Below are positions 7,479 to 16,204 of a stretch of DNA of 64,000 nucleotides, piece after piece. Origin of the DNA: Methanocella_A sp049676595 (lineage in GTDB: Archaea > Halobacteriota > Methanocellia > Methanocellales > Methanocellaceae); contig NZ_CP187259.1 in NCBI RefSeq assembly GCF_049676595.1, positions 1 through 64,000 of the forward strand, given 5' to 3'. The notes below the pieces were generated by a model. That model was not told the DNA's origin and made no database searches. It saw nothing but the letters and a program-made list of their open reading frames with translations. A program made the position numbers and the translations under genes. Each line of letters opens with the position of its first letter. Position 1 is the stretch's first letter.

Positions 7479-9227
7479 ATGGTCAAAATAACGGACACGA
7501 TTCTGCGCGACGCGCACCAGTCACTGGCTGCCACGCGAATGAGAACCGATGACATGCTCCCCGTTGTGGAGAAGCTGGATCAGGTAGGCTTCTATTCCCT
7601 CGAGGCGTGGGGCGGGGCAACTTTTGACTCCTGTATCCGTTTCCTCAACGAGGACCCGTGGGAGCGGCTGAGGAAGATCAAGGGTGCGGCGAAGAACACT
7701 CCGATACAGATGCTGCTCCGGGGCCAGAACCTCGTGGGCTACCGGCACTACTCCGACGACGTCGTGGAAAAATTCGTAGAGCTGTCGGCTAAGAACGGCG
7801 TGGACATCTTCCGCATTTTCGATGCGGTGAACGACGTCCGCAACATGGAAGTGCCAATCAGGGCGGCCAAGAAGGCGGGCAAGCAAGTCCAGGGTACCAT
7901 CTGCTACACGATCAGCCCGGTGCACACTAACGATGCGTTCGTGGCCATGGCCAAAGAGCTGGCGGCGTTAGAATGCGACTCCATCTGCATCAAGGATATG
8001 GCCGGCCTGATCGGCCCGAAGGACGCCGCCGAGCTGGTGCCCCGCCTGAAGAAGGAAGTGGGCCTGCCCGTCGACCTTCACTGCCACTGTACCAACGGCA
8101 TCGCCCCGATGAGCTACTATGCGGCCATCGAGGCGGGCGTGGACATCGTGGACTGCGCCATGTCCCCGTTCAGCTTCGGCACGTCCCAGCCGGCGACCGA
8201 GACCATTGTGGGAGCTTTAATCGGAACTGAGTACGACACCGGCCTCGATCTCAAATTGCTGGCCGAGATCGCCGAGTACTTCCTGAAGGTCAGGGAAAAG
8301 TACGACGCCATCATCGACCCGATCACCGAGCGGATCGACGTCAACGTCTTAGTCTACCAGATTCCGGGCGGCATGCTCTCCAACTTAGTATCGCAGCTCA
8401 AGCAGTCCAACGCCATGAGCAAGTACGACGCCGTGCTGAAGGAAGTGCCCGTCGTGCGCAGGGAACTCGGCTACCCGCCCCTCGTGACCCCGACCAGCCA
8501 GATCGTGGGCACCCAGGCAGTGCTTAACGTGGTCACCGGCGAACGCTACAAAGTCATCCCCAAAGAGGTCAAGGATTATGTCAAGGGCCTCTACGGCAGA
8601 GCCCCCGGCCAGATCGACCCCGAAGTCCAGAAGAAGGTCATCGGCGACGATAAGCCCATAGCCGGCCGACCAGCCGACCTGCTGGCCCCCGAGATGGAGG
8701 AAGTGCACAAGAAGGTCGACGAGTTCGGCCTGAAGAGCGTGAAGGAAGAGGACTACCTGACCTACGCGCTGTACCCGCAGATCGCCGAGAAGTTCCTGAA
8801 AGGCGAGTCCGTTGCGGAGCCCATCAAGCCTAAGTCCCAGTCGCTGCCCTCCAAGCTCGGCCCCAACGCCCAGAAATTCCTCGTGGAGCTGGACGGCAAG
8901 GTCATGGAGATGCGCATAGAGGCAGTCGGCGCCCCGGCAGGCGCAGTGCCGCTGTTCGCCCAGGCGAAGCCGGCTGAAGCGGCCGCAGCCGAGAGCACAG
9001 TCGACGCAGACGTGGACGGCGGAGTCACCAGCCCCATGCAGGGTACCATCCTGAAGGTCAACGTGAAGGTGGGCGACGCGGTCAAGAAAGGCGACGTGGT
9101 CGCGGTCCTCGAGGCCATGAAGATGGAGAACGACATCGTAGCCCACAGCTCGGGCACCATCAAGGCCGTGTACATGCAGAAGGGCAAGAACGTCGACGCC
9201 AACGCATTGCTGGCGGTCATCGAGTAA
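7479..9227 (+). CDS. pycB: Pyruvate carboxylase subunit B (carboxyltransferase + biotin carrier)
   Basis: 582 residues. The N-terminal carboxyltransferase barrel starts with ITDTILRDAHQSLAATRMRT and contains the FRIFDAVND and DLHCHCTNG metal/active-site strands. The C-terminal biotinyl domain carries EAMKMEN with the biotin-accepting lysine at K548. With subunit A it makes oxaloacetate from pyruvate and bicarbonate, the anaplerotic entry to the incomplete TCA route in methanogens. The ATG at 7479 is the family start; the frame extends 7 codons upstream without support. An Ala/Pro-rich linker (about 505-525) joins the domains. pycA follows after 14 nt, so subunit, carboxylase and biotin ligase are made from one transcript. 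Confidence 0.95.
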   Translation: MVKITDTILRDAHQSLAATRMRTDDMLPVVEKLDQVGFYSLEAWGGATFDSCIRFLNEDPWERLRKIKGAAKNTPIQMLLRGQNLVGYRHYSDDVVEKFVELSAKNGVDIFRIFDAVNDVRNMEVPIRAAKKAGKQVQGTICYTISPVHTNDAFVAMAKELAALECDSICIKDMAGLIGPKDAAELVPRLKKEVGLPVDLHCHCTNGIAPMSYYAAIEAGVDIVDCAMSPFSFGTSQPATETIVGALIGTEYDTGLDLKLLAEIAEYFLKVREKYDAIIDPITERIDVNVLVYQIPGGMLSNLVSQLKQSNAMSKYDAVLKEVPVVRRELGYPPLVTPTSQIVGTQAVLNVVTGERYKVIPKEVKDYVKGLYGRAPGQIDPEVQKKVIGDDKPIAGRPADLLAPEMEEVHKKVDEFGLKSVKEEDYLTYALYPQIAEKFLKGESVAEPIKPKSQSLPSKLGPNAQKFLVELDGKVMEMRIEAVGAPAGAVPLFAQAKPAEAAAAESTVDADVDGGVTSPMQGTILKVNVKVGDAVKKGDVVAVLEAMKMENDIVAHSSGTIKAVYMQKGKNVDANALLAVIE

Positions 9228-9241
9228 GTGAGCGGGTGGAC

Positions 9242-11410
9242 ATGTTCAACAAAGTACTGATCGCCAACCGCGGCGAAATTGCGCTGCGAGTCATCAGGGC
9301 ATGCAGGGAGCTGGGCATCCAGACGGTGGCTGTCTACTCGGAGGCAGACGCTAAGTCCCTGCACGTCAAGCACGCCGACGAGGCCTACTGCATTGGCCCC
9401 CCACCGGCCAAGAGCAGCTACCTGAACACGGAAGCGCTCCTCGAAGTGGCCGCTGATTCGGGCTGCGACGCGGTCCACCCCGGCTACGGGTTCCTGTCGG
9501 AAAACGCCCCGTTCGTCGAAGCGGTCCGCAAGGCGGGCATCGAGTTCATCGGTCCCTCCGCCTCGGTCATCAAGAAGCTGGGCGACAAGACCGTGGCCCG
9601 GAACACCATGAAGAAGGCCGGCCTGCCCCTCATCCCCGGCTCACCGGGCACTCTCAAGAACGAGAGCGAGGCTATCGAGCTGGCTAACCGCTTTGGCTAC
9701 CCGTGCATCATCAAGGCGTCGGGCGGAGGCGGCGGCAGAGGCATGAGGCTGGTCTTTTCTGACGCCGACGTACCGGACGCCTTCCATAGCGCCAAGCGCG
9801 AGGCAGAGGCGTTCTTTAACAACGGCGACGTCTACATGGAGAAGTACCTCGAAGAGCCCCGCCACATCGAGTTCCAGATCCTGGCAGACAAGAGCGGCAA
9901 CGTCGTCCACCTGGGCGAGAGAGACTGCTCCATCCAGCGCAGGCACCAGAAGCTGCTCGAGGAAGCGCCGTCCCCGAGGATGACGGCCGTGCTGAGAGAA
10001 ACGATGGGCAACGCCGCCATCCAGGGTGCCAAGGCCGTGAAATACGAGAACGCCGGCACCTTCGAGTTCCTGCTGGACAAGTACGGCAACTTCTACTTCA
10101 TGGAGGTCAACACCCGTATCCAGGTAGAGCACCCGGTGACCGAGCTGGTCACCGGCATCGACCTGGTCAAGCAGCAGATCCTCATCGCCGCTGGCGAGGA
10201 GCTCCCGTTCAAGCAGAGCGACATCAAGATCAACGGCCACGCCATCGAGTGCAGGATTAACGCCGAGGACCCGCAGGAGAACTTCTTCCCGTCCCCGGGC
10301 AAGATCACCACGTACAACCCGCCGGGAGGCCCCGGCGTCAGGCTGGACGGCATCTCGTACACGGGCTACGAGATTCCCCCGTACTACGACTCGATGGTCG
10401 CCAAGCTCATCGTGTGGGACTCCAACAGGCAGGGTGCCATCAGCCGCATGAGAAGGGCGCTGGACGAGTACACTGTGGAAGGAGTGAAGACCACCATTCC
10501 CTTCCACAAGATGATCCTGTTCAACGCGTACTTCCGCAAAGGCGAGTACAGCACGAACTTCATCCCGAAACGTATCCTGAACGAGGACAAGCTCATCCCG
10601 AAGGAGATCAAAAAGGGCCTCAAGACCAAGGTCTTCGGCCACAAGATCCACTACTTCGAGGAAGTCGCCTCCACGAACAAGATCGCCAAGGAGATGGCGG
10701 CGGCAGGGGCGGAAGAAGGCACGATGGTGCTATCCGAGACCCAGAGCGGCGGCATCAAGGGCCGTATCGGCAGAGAGTGGATATCGCCTTTCGGCGGCGT
10801 CTCTTTCTCGCTGGTGCTCAGGCCAAAGTCGGCCCCCCGCAACGCCTCTAAGATCACTCTGGCAGCCGCATCAGCGGTCTGCAAGACCATCCGGGAGATG
10901 TACGGGCTGGACGCCCGGATCAGCTGGCCTAACGACGTCCTGATCGGCGGCCGCAAGGTCTGCGGCATCCTCACAGACATCGCCATGGACGTCAACTCGA
11001 TCAAGTACATCGTGCTCGGCTTCGGCGTCAACGTCAACGTGGAGATGCTCTCCTTCCCGACCAAGATCCAGAAGTCGGCCACCTCGATCAAGGAAGAGCT
11101 GGGCAAGACCGTGTCCCGCAAGGACTTCATCGACGCCCTGCTCCGGGAGTTCGAGGCCCAGTACGAGCACTTTAACGAGGGCAAGTACGAGGACATCCTG
11201 ACCGGGTACAAGAGCCTGATTTATCCGTTGGGCAGCCGGGTCATCGTCAAAGAGCAGGACAACCTCTACGAAGGCGTCTCCGTGGACATCACCGAAGACG
11301 GCGCGTTCGTCATGAAAGCCAAGGACGGCTCCCTCATGACCTTCATGACCGGCGACGTCCACGCCCACCCGGACGAGGTTATTAAAAAGCCTGCGCCCCA
11401 GCCGTCGTAA
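9242..11410 (+). CDS. pycA: Biotin carboxylase (PycA) fused to biotin protein ligase
   Basis: 722 residues, much longer than the roughly 490-500 usual for PycA. Residues 1 to about 455 are a biotin carboxylase: KVLIANRGEIALRVIRA, the ATP-grasp glycine loop KASGGGGGRGM near 158-168, and MEVNTRIQVEHPVTE. From about 463 a class I biotin protein ligase follows: FEEVASTNKIAKEMA, KGRIGREWISPFGG near 503-516 (the canonical GRGRRGR-W loop with K for the second residue), SWPNDVLIGGRKVCGIL, and a BPL C-terminal domain (about 660-706). So the enzyme that biotinylates PycB is fused to the enzyme that carboxylates the biotin. ATG at 9242 follows GGGTG; GTG at 9236 is an alternative. No stop or frame change between domains. 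Confidence 0.95.
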   Translation: MFNKVLIANRGEIALRVIRACRELGIQTVAVYSEADAKSLHVKHADEAYCIGPPPAKSSYLNTEALLEVAADSGCDAVHPGYGFLSENAPFVEAVRKAGIEFIGPSASVIKKLGDKTVARNTMKKAGLPLIPGSPGTLKNESEAIELANRFGYPCIIKASGGGGGRGMRLVFSDADVPDAFHSAKREAEAFFNNGDVYMEKYLEEPRHIEFQILADKSGNVVHLGERDCSIQRRHQKLLEEAPSPRMTAVLRETMGNAAIQGAKAVKYENAGTFEFLLDKYGNFYFMEVNTRIQVEHPVTELVTGIDLVKQQILIAAGEELPFKQSDIKINGHAIECRINAEDPQENFFPSPGKITTYNPPGGPGVRLDGISYTGYEIPPYYDSMVAKLIVWDSNRQGAISRMRRALDEYTVEGVKTTIPFHKMILFNAYFRKGEYSTNFIPKRILNEDKLIPKEIKKGLKTKVFGHKIHYFEEVASTNKIAKEMAAAGAEEGTMVLSETQSGGIKGRIGREWISPFGGVSFSLVLRPKSAPRNASKITLAAASAVCKTIREMYGLDARISWPNDVLIGGRKVCGILTDIAMDVNSIKYIVLGFGVNVNVEMLSFPTKIQKSATSIKEELGKTVSRKDFIDALLREFEAQYEHFNEGKYEDILTGYKSLIYPLGSRVIVKEQDNLYEGVSVDITEDGAFVMKAKDGSLMTFMTGDVHAHPDEVIKKPAPQPS

Positions 11411-11418
11411 GTTTGAAG

Positions 11419-11452
11419 AGAGGCACCTTCAGGGTGCCTCTTTCTCCTTTTA
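11419..11452 (+). terminator. Terminator of the pyc operon
   Basis: Perfect 9-bp stem AGAGGCACC (11419-11427) / GGTGCCTCT (11433-11441), short loop, followed by TTTCTCCTTTT, starting 9 nt after the pycA stop codon. Confidence 0.8.
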
Positions 11453-11525
11453 TAGAAGTGCGCGGTAACCATACGATCGCTGCGTTGTGCATACTCGATT
11501 GTTAATGTGGCGTGAGACAGCAATA

Positions 11526-11880
11526 CGAACGCTGCGCTGTGCCAGGATCACAGATTACAACCGATTGCACGGATTATACAGATGGCAATTGGACAAAACT
11601 GGTATGCGGACAATCCTTGCTATATGATCAATTATAGTCCTTACTGAAACGTTTTGTACGAGTGCCCGTACCATTTACGCGAAGTACGCGAAGTACTCAA
11701 AGTACAGTAAAAACGGCATGCTGGAATATGATTTTTTCGTAAAACTTCGTGTACTTCGCGTACCTCGCGTACTTCGTGTAAACGGTACCTGTCTGTCCTA
11801 AAAGTTTAATAATGACTATAGTATCTGTGCAATCTGTGGCATCTGTCGGAATCTGTGGTCCTGGCACAGCGCAGCGTTCG
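11526..11880. repeat. Palindromic repeat element Q2 (interrupted by P1)
   Basis: The left arm starts CGAACGCTGCGCTGTGCC and continues with CACAGATTACAACCGATTG words (11526-11584). The right arm ends GGCACAGCGCAGCGTTCG (about 11821-11880). It is the same family as Q1 (3530-3703), but its loop has been replaced by the 188-bp element P1. A partial tip copy (CGATCGCTGCGTTGTGC) lies just upstream at 11474-11490. It occupies the convergent gap between pycA and the signal peptidase gene. Confidence 0.85.
11633..11820. repeat. Palindromic repeat element P1, nested in Q2
   Basis: 188 bp bounded by TATAGTCCTTACTGAAAC at the left and by its degenerate inverted copy, ending GACTATA, at the right. Inside are arms of 9-bp words: TACGCGAAG TACGCGAAG TACTCAAAG on the left and their reverse complement CTTCGCGTACCTCGCGTA on the right. 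It lies wholly inside the loop of Q2, so it inserted after Q2 was in place. Related to P2 (23180-23444) and P3 (50071-50844). Confidence 0.85.
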
Positions 11881-11896
11881 TCAACGTTCACGGGCC

Positions 11897-12454
11897 TCAG
11901 ATAGGTATCAATACTCTCAAATACCCGAGGTACGGCACCCGGTACTTGGCCACGCCCATGACCCACTCTTCCCGCACGGGCTGCAATGGGCAGATGCCGG
12001 AGTCCGGATATTGATCGTACTGGCCGTGGTTGTTGTCGCCCAGGGTGATGTACCCGGAGTGCGGGGCTGCGGGGCCGCGGGGCCACATGGGCTCGGATTC
12101 GTTGACCCAGTAGATGGCCCGGTGGATGACGGGAGTGACGTTGGTCAGGCCCATCGGCCGGTACACGATCACGTCGCCGTAGTCGCCGTAGGTGGTGTAG
12201 CCGGTGATATAAGAGTCGTGGGCGGTGTGCACTACCGTCTTGCTCAAGCCCTGGATGAGTACCTCGTCCCCTTTGTGCATGTGGGGCTCCATGCTGTTGC
12301 TGATGATGCTTACAGCGGGCGGCCAGGTGCCGGAGTAGCCGTAGAGGACGATGATCATCGTCAGCAGCAGCACAATTGCCGGGAGGATGTCCACAGCGAA
12401 CCTTGCTGCAGGGTGAATTTTGGACGGGTCGTTGTCCGGGTAACGAGAAACCAT
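11897..12454 (-). CDS. Signal peptidase I (archaeal/ER-type S26B)
   Basis: About 185 residues. One N-terminal transmembrane helix (about 20-45), then the catalytic serine motif SNSMEPHMHKGD, the second box VIHRAIYW with the histidine used by archaeal/eukaryotic Sec11-type enzymes in place of lysine, and GYITLGDNN with the acidic residues. It cuts signal peptides of Sec substrates, many of which are encoded in this window. The ATG at 12454 is preferred; an in-frame GTG at 12466 is possible. It lies 21 nt after the upstream helical gene, so co-transcription is likely. Confidence 0.9.
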   Translation of the reverse strand: MVSRYPDNDPSKIHPAARFAVDILPAIVLLLTMIIVLYGYSGTWPPAVSIISNSMEPHMHKGDEVLIQGLSKTVVHTAHDSYITGYTTYGDYGDVIVYRPMGLTNVTPVIHRAIYWVNESEPMWPRGPAAPHSGYITLGDNNHGQYDQYPDSGICPLQPVREEWVMGVAKYRVPYLGYLRVLIPI

Positions 12455-12475
12455 ATCAGGCCACACCAGGTCGCA

Positions 12476-13018
12476 TTACGTGAGCTCTTTGATAAAAGCG
12501 AGCCAGCTCTGGGCTTCCTCGATCCTGCGCCTGTTGGTGACGTGCCTGAGAGTGCACCGGTCCTTCCTGCCGACCATGCTCTTGAGGCTCATGATGGCTC
12601 GCAGCAAGCCTGCTGCTTCCCGGTAGATCTCCTTCGCCTCGTCCAGAGTAAGGTCGTGGTTGTGCAGGATATCTTCGTCGGCCCTCTCGTGCCTCGTGAG
12701 CTTCCAGATGAGCTTGCGCACGTCGTCTTTTTCGTCTTCGGTCAGGCAGTCCTTGGAGAGCAGGTCCCAGATGATGTCGTGGAGGGGCAGCTTCTGGCCC
12801 TTGAGCTCGAACTCCAGGGGAGTCATCACGCCCACCCAGACGAGCATGCGGTGCAGGCGTAGTTCCAGATCCCTGCGCTCTTCCGGGGTGATCGATCGCC
12901 TTACCGGCGGCAGCGGCGCCTGCGGCGCCTCAACAGCCTCCGGCTTGCTGAAGTCCCTTTTAAGCCGGCGGACGTCGCGGAGCACTTCTCCGGGCTTCGT
13001 GCCCTTGATGGCACTCAT
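12476..13018 (-). CDS. Conserved-looking helical protein, unknown function
   Basis: 180 residues, cytoplasmic, rich in charged helices, with no signal or membrane segment. The N-terminus is Pro-rich (about 27-40). The C-terminus carries several basic clusters (GRKDRCTLRHVTNRRR), which could bind nucleic acid. I do not recognise the family with certainty; it resembles small uncharacterised archaeal proteins. It is followed by the signal peptidase gene. A TATA-like CATATATG near 13061-13068 on the minus strand could serve as promoter. Confidence 0.65.
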   Translation of the reverse strand: MSAIKGTKPGEVLRDVRRLKRDFSKPEAVEAPQAPLPPVRRSITPEERRDLELRLHRMLVWVGVMTPLEFELKGQKLPLHDIIWDLLSKDCLTEDEKDDVRKLIWKLTRHERADEDILHNHDLTLDEAKEIYREAAGLLRAIMSLKSMVGRKDRCTLRHVTNRRRIEEAQSWLAFIKELT

Positions 13019-13101
13019 GGACTGACGATCGAGGGTCTTCGGAATACACAGGCCTCCAGTGGCATATATGCAGTTAAAAAGAAGTAGAAAAGGGGAAAAG
13101 G

Positions 13102-13239
13102 TTATTTCAGTTTCTTCTCGAGCTTTTTCAGCTTCTTCTTCGCAGAATCGCTGCCCGACGCCGCTGCCTTAGATAATTCTTCTGCCTTTGCCTTCTGCAC
13201 TTTCTTGAGCTTTTCCATCTGTTTCTTGCTTGTTGGCAT
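13102..13239 (-). CDS. Small lysine-rich coiled protein, 45 residues
   Basis: A short gene of 45 codons: MPTSKKQMEKLKKVQKAKA, then a Glu/Ala/Ser part, ending in a Lys/Leu-rich tail (KKLKKLEKKLK). Over a third of residues are lysine and a helix or coiled coil is likely. It has an excellent ribosome binding site (GGGTGATTACA before the ATG) that contains the TGA stop of the upstream PrsW-like gene, so it is translationally coupled to it. Possible roles are nucleic-acid binding or a ribosome-associated peptide; this is a guess. Confident as a gene because of the coupling. Confidence 0.65.
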   Translation of the reverse strand: MPTSKKQMEKLKKVQKAKAEELSKAAASGSDSAKKKLKKLEKKLK

Positions 13240-13244
13240 TGTAA

Positions 13245-14780
13245 TCACCCGCCGGGTCTCAAACTTTGTTTCAGTTTTTTACCCAGCCTTAGTTGTAAAA
13301 CGGCTCCAATGATTATGTACATTCCGGTCACGACCAGGGTCAGCACCGGGTCAAATACCGGGACGGGGAAGCCTACCACCGACTGCAGGACCGCGTCGAG
13401 GATGGCTGTGAAGTTGAAGGTGCCGTGCAGGAAGATGGCGATCGGCAGCCCGAGGAAGAAGCCGGCAAACCCGAAGCTGCGCAGCGATCTGCGGGACTTC
13501 AGGAACCCGATCGCGCCTCCTGTGGCTGCGGTGAAGCAGCCATGCGCGAGCGAGCACAGGATGGACCGGTACAGGATGTTGAAAGCCCAGGGGCCCAGGC
13601 CCTCAACTGAGACGGGGTTGGCGTTGGCCGCGAAGTAGAGCCAGTTTTCGACTACGGCAAAGCCCATGCCCACGGCAAAACCGTAGAGGATGCCATCGAA
13701 GGTGTCGTCGTACTCGTGGTGGCCCGACACGATGAGCAGCCCGAGGCCTTTGGCGGTCTCTTCGACGACGGGCGCCACTATGACAGCTGTGACCAGCGTG
13801 GCGATGCCCGATCCCAGGAGGAGGCTGCCGAAGAGGTCCAGCGTCGTGTTCAGGAAGAACGACACGAAGGTGGCCAGTACGCCCCACATGAACATGGCGA
13901 CGAGGAACCTGAAGGGCTCCCGCTCGTAGTAGTCGGACACCCAGCAGACCACCAGGAAGATAACCGGCATGAAGATGGCGGCAACTCCCCCGATAATGAA
14001 CACCAGCAGCCCGATGTCAGAGGGGATGGTCGCTATCGCTATGAAGAACACCAGGATGATCAGGATGGCGCCCAGGAACAGCTCCACACCCCAGAAGAAG
14101 GGATTGATCAGGATGTTGGCGATCTTCTCCGCCAAAGGCCTCGCCTTTGTGAGAGGGAAGAAGAGGGTCCAGATAGTATACTCGCCTTTGCCCACCTCCT
14201 CGTGCCGGGTTGAGGCAGCCACCGCGATGACGCCGGCTGTGACGATCAACAGCACGACGAGCATAGCGACCGAGAGGATCATGCCGACCACGGAAAGGGA
14301 TGACCTCAGAGTCTTCTCGTACTCAGTCCAGTCTTCCCTGACCGAGAACGATTTCCCGACATAGCCAGAGGCGGTCTCCCCGATAACGCTGAACCGGTCA
14401 GTTTCTTCGGGCCGGCCGTTATACTTGAACTTGACAGGGTACTCCAGCATCGCCGTCTTTCCGGGCTCAACGCTGCCGATCTTATCCAGCACGTTCCACT
14501 GATCATCCCGGTATACAGCCAGGTAGAGCGATACCCGGGAATTCGTGGGGTTCGTAACGTTGATCGTGAGGTTTTGCGATGACGTCGGATTGCTAAACGT
14601 GTAGTTCGTCGGGCTGACGATCCTGGCCGGCAGAGAGCCGTCCTTGAACGAGCCTTCGGGCAGCACTTGATCAGTCAGGCCATTATCGGAGCCTTGAGCC
14701 TGCGCTGCAGCCGAAGATAAGAGCAATAGCAGCAACACCGCGAGGAGCGAGAGTGGTAGCTTCTTTCCCTTCAAGTACAC
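13245..14780 (-). CDS. PrsW-like intramembrane protease with extracytoplasmic domain
   Basis: 511 residues. Signal peptide (1-28), a Ser/Asn-rich beta domain outside the cell (about 35-150) resembling a COG1470-type folding module, a transmembrane helix near 162-190, and a polytopic PrsW-family domain (about 220-500). It carries the putative catalytic residues EETAK (E340, E341), ENWLYF (E378), AHGCF (H413) and HGTFNF (H452). PrsW in Bacillus cuts an anti-sigma factor; an archaeal substrate is not known. The GTG at 14780 has no ribosome binding site, but a TTTTAAG box near 14804-14810 would give a leaderless or near-leaderless message. The 45-residue gene follows. Confidence 0.85.
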   Translation of the reverse strand: MYLKGKKLPLSLLAVLLLLLLSSAAAQAQGSDNGLTDQVLPEGSFKDGSLPARIVSPTNYTFSNPTSSQNLTINVTNPTNSRVSLYLAVYRDDQWNVLDKIGSVEPGKTAMLEYPVKFKYNGRPEETDRFSVIGETASGYVGKSFSVREDWTEYEKTLRSSLSVVGMILSVAMLVVLLIVTAGVIAVAASTRHEEVGKGEYTIWTLFFPLTKARPLAEKIANILINPFFWGVELFLGAILIILVFFIAIATIPSDIGLLVFIIGGVAAIFMPVIFLVVCWVSDYYEREPFRFLVAMFMWGVLATFVSFFLNTTLDLFGSLLLGSGIATLVTAVIVAPVVEETAKGLGLLIVSGHHEYDDTFDGILYGFAVGMGFAVVENWLYFAANANPVSVEGLGPWAFNILYRSILCSLAHGCFTAATGGAIGFLKSRRSLRSFGFAGFFLGLPIAIFLHGTFNFTAILDAVLQSVVGFPVPVFDPVLTLVVTGMYIIIGAVLQLRLGKKLKQSLRPGG

Positions 14781-14963
14781 AACATATTCTAGGTTTTCCG
14801 AGGCTTAAAAGATTCGCGGCCAATTCGGGCATGACTATAGCCAGTCCCATGCTACCGCCGTCACGTCGGTTGCCTGCGACCGTCGCCATGTCTATCGTCT
14901 ACGACCGGCACAACGTCGATCGTCTATTTATATGATGAGGGAGACCTCTCTAACGGTGATCTA

Positions 14964-15392
14964 GTGAAGAAAGCAGTGATAGAGACTGACAAGGGCAAGA
15001 TCGAACTGGTACTGTTCGAGAAAGAAGCCCCCAACACTGTGAAGAACTTCGAGAAGCTGGCGAACTCGGGATTTTACGACGGGCTCAAGTTCCACAGAGT
15101 CATCCCCAACTTCATGATACAGGGCGGATGCCCGAGAGGAGATGGCACGGGCGGCCCGGGCTATAAGATCAAGTGCGAGATCAATATCCACCGGCACGGC
15201 ACAGGCGCGCTCTCCATGGCTCACGCGGGCAAGGACACGGGCGGCAGCCAGTTCTTCATCACCCACTCCCCCCAGCCCCACCTGGACGGCGTACACACCG
15301 TCTTCGGCCAGGTAGAGAGAGGCATGGAAGTGGTTAAGAAGATTCGCGCAGGCGACAAGATGAAGAAAGTCACAGTCTCCGATATGCCCTAA
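14964..15392 (+). CDS. Cyclophilin-type peptidyl-prolyl isomerase
   Basis: 142 residues covering a compact cyclophilin: KFHRVIPNFMIQGG (catalytic Arg), GGPGYKIKCE, ALSMAHAGKDTGGSQFFIT and HLDGVHTVFGQV. No signal peptide, so cytoplasmic. It speeds proline cis-trans isomerisation during folding. GTG start at 14964 with GGTGATC two bases upstream, a near-perfect match to the archaeal anti-Shine-Dalgarno. A terminator follows. Confidence 0.95.
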   Translation: MKKAVIETDKGKIELVLFEKEAPNTVKNFEKLANSGFYDGLKFHRVIPNFMIQGGCPRGDGTGGPGYKIKCEINIHRHGTGALSMAHAGKDTGGSQFFITHSPQPHLDGVHTVFGQVERGMEVVKKIRAGDKMKKVTVSDMP

Positions 15393-15403
15393 AAATAGCT
15401 GAT

Positions 15404-15432
15404 AATCCGGGCAATGCCGGATTCTTTTTTTA
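15404..15432 (+). terminator. Terminator after cyclophilin gene
   Basis: AATCCGG (15404-15410), loop GCAATG, CCGGATT (15417-15423), then CTTTTTTTACTTTTT. Confidence 0.8.
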
Positions 15433-15443
15433 CTTTTTCAATT

Positions 15444-15530
15444 CTTCTGGCAGACGGCCTGACCACTTCTGGCAGACGGTGCGACTACTGTTTCTGGTAG
15501 ACGGCCCGACTACTTCTCGTAGACGGCTAT
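15444..15530. repeat. Four imperfect tandem copies of a 22-bp unit
   Basis: Unit CTTCTGGCAGACGGCCTGAC and variants, repeated about four times with drift. The last copy forms the C-terminal codons and stop of the methyltransferase gene. It lies in the convergent gap with the cyclophilin gene. Confidence 0.6.
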
Positions 15531-16079
15531 CATAGCCTGGCCTACTTCTTCGACGCTTACCGGGTTGAAGCTGTCGTAGAAGCGCAGGAGCGTCTTCTTG
15601 TCCATCCAGGCTTCGTCCTGGCTGTTGATGCCGTCGTCGTCGATGAGCTTGACAAGGTTCTTCGTGATCCGGTTCCTGCCCGGGACCTCGAACGGCTCGC
15701 AGATGATGACCCGCTTCCGGACATCTCTGAGCACCCGCTCGATAAATTCCTCGTGGCGGGGGTTGATGTGGTGGAGCACGTCCATAACCACACAGGCGTC
15801 GAACTCGTCGAAGCGGTCGAAAGTAAGGGCGTCCTGCTTCATGACATTCCGGCCCCGCTTTTTCGCGTGGCGGAGGAAGTTATCGTTCAGGTCGATCCCG
15901 AGGTACGAGCTGTCTTTAGGAAGGTAGTCGACGAGCTTGCCTGTGCCGCAGCCCACGTCGATCACGCTCTCGCCGGCATGGCGGGCTATGTAACTGTACC
16001 GCTGGTGAAGCGTACGGCCGTGCATCATTTTAATTCCGGCACTGTAAAGAGAACCCGACCAATAAAGAGGTGACTGCAT
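15510..16079 (-). CDS. Class I SAM-dependent methyltransferase
   Basis: 189 residues with the SAM-binding motif I VIDVGCGTGKL, acidic loop YLGIDLNDN, a motif for the adenine pocket QDALTF, and motif IV ACVVMDVLHHINP. The methyl acceptor cannot be read from sequence; the VLHHINP form is common in small-molecule and lipid methyltransferases. Its C-terminal end (AMIAVYEK) is encoded by the last unit of a 22-bp tandem repeat. Isolated gene. Confidence 0.85.
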   Translation of the reverse strand: MQSPLYWSGSLYSAGIKMMHGRTLHQRYSYIARHAGESVIDVGCGTGKLVDYLPKDSSYLGIDLNDNFLRHAKKRGRNVMKQDALTFDRFDEFDACVVMDVLHHINPRHEEFIERVLRDVRKRVIICEPFEVPGRNRITKNLVKLIDDDGINSQDEAWMDKKTLLRFYDSFNPVSVEEVGQAMIAVYEK

Positions 16080-16204
16080 CCCAACCCGCAGTTATCTCGA
16101 CTCTTATGAATAATAAGCCTTTTGATACGAGAGCACTGGCTATAAGTTCTCACTGATTAGAAAAAATGCCAGCAGTACATGCCTGCCATCTAAAAATGGC
16201 ACAG

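Noticed and set aside
11855..12862. 335-codon plus-strand frame over signal peptidase
   Set aside because: Shadow of two real minus-strand genes; no domain.
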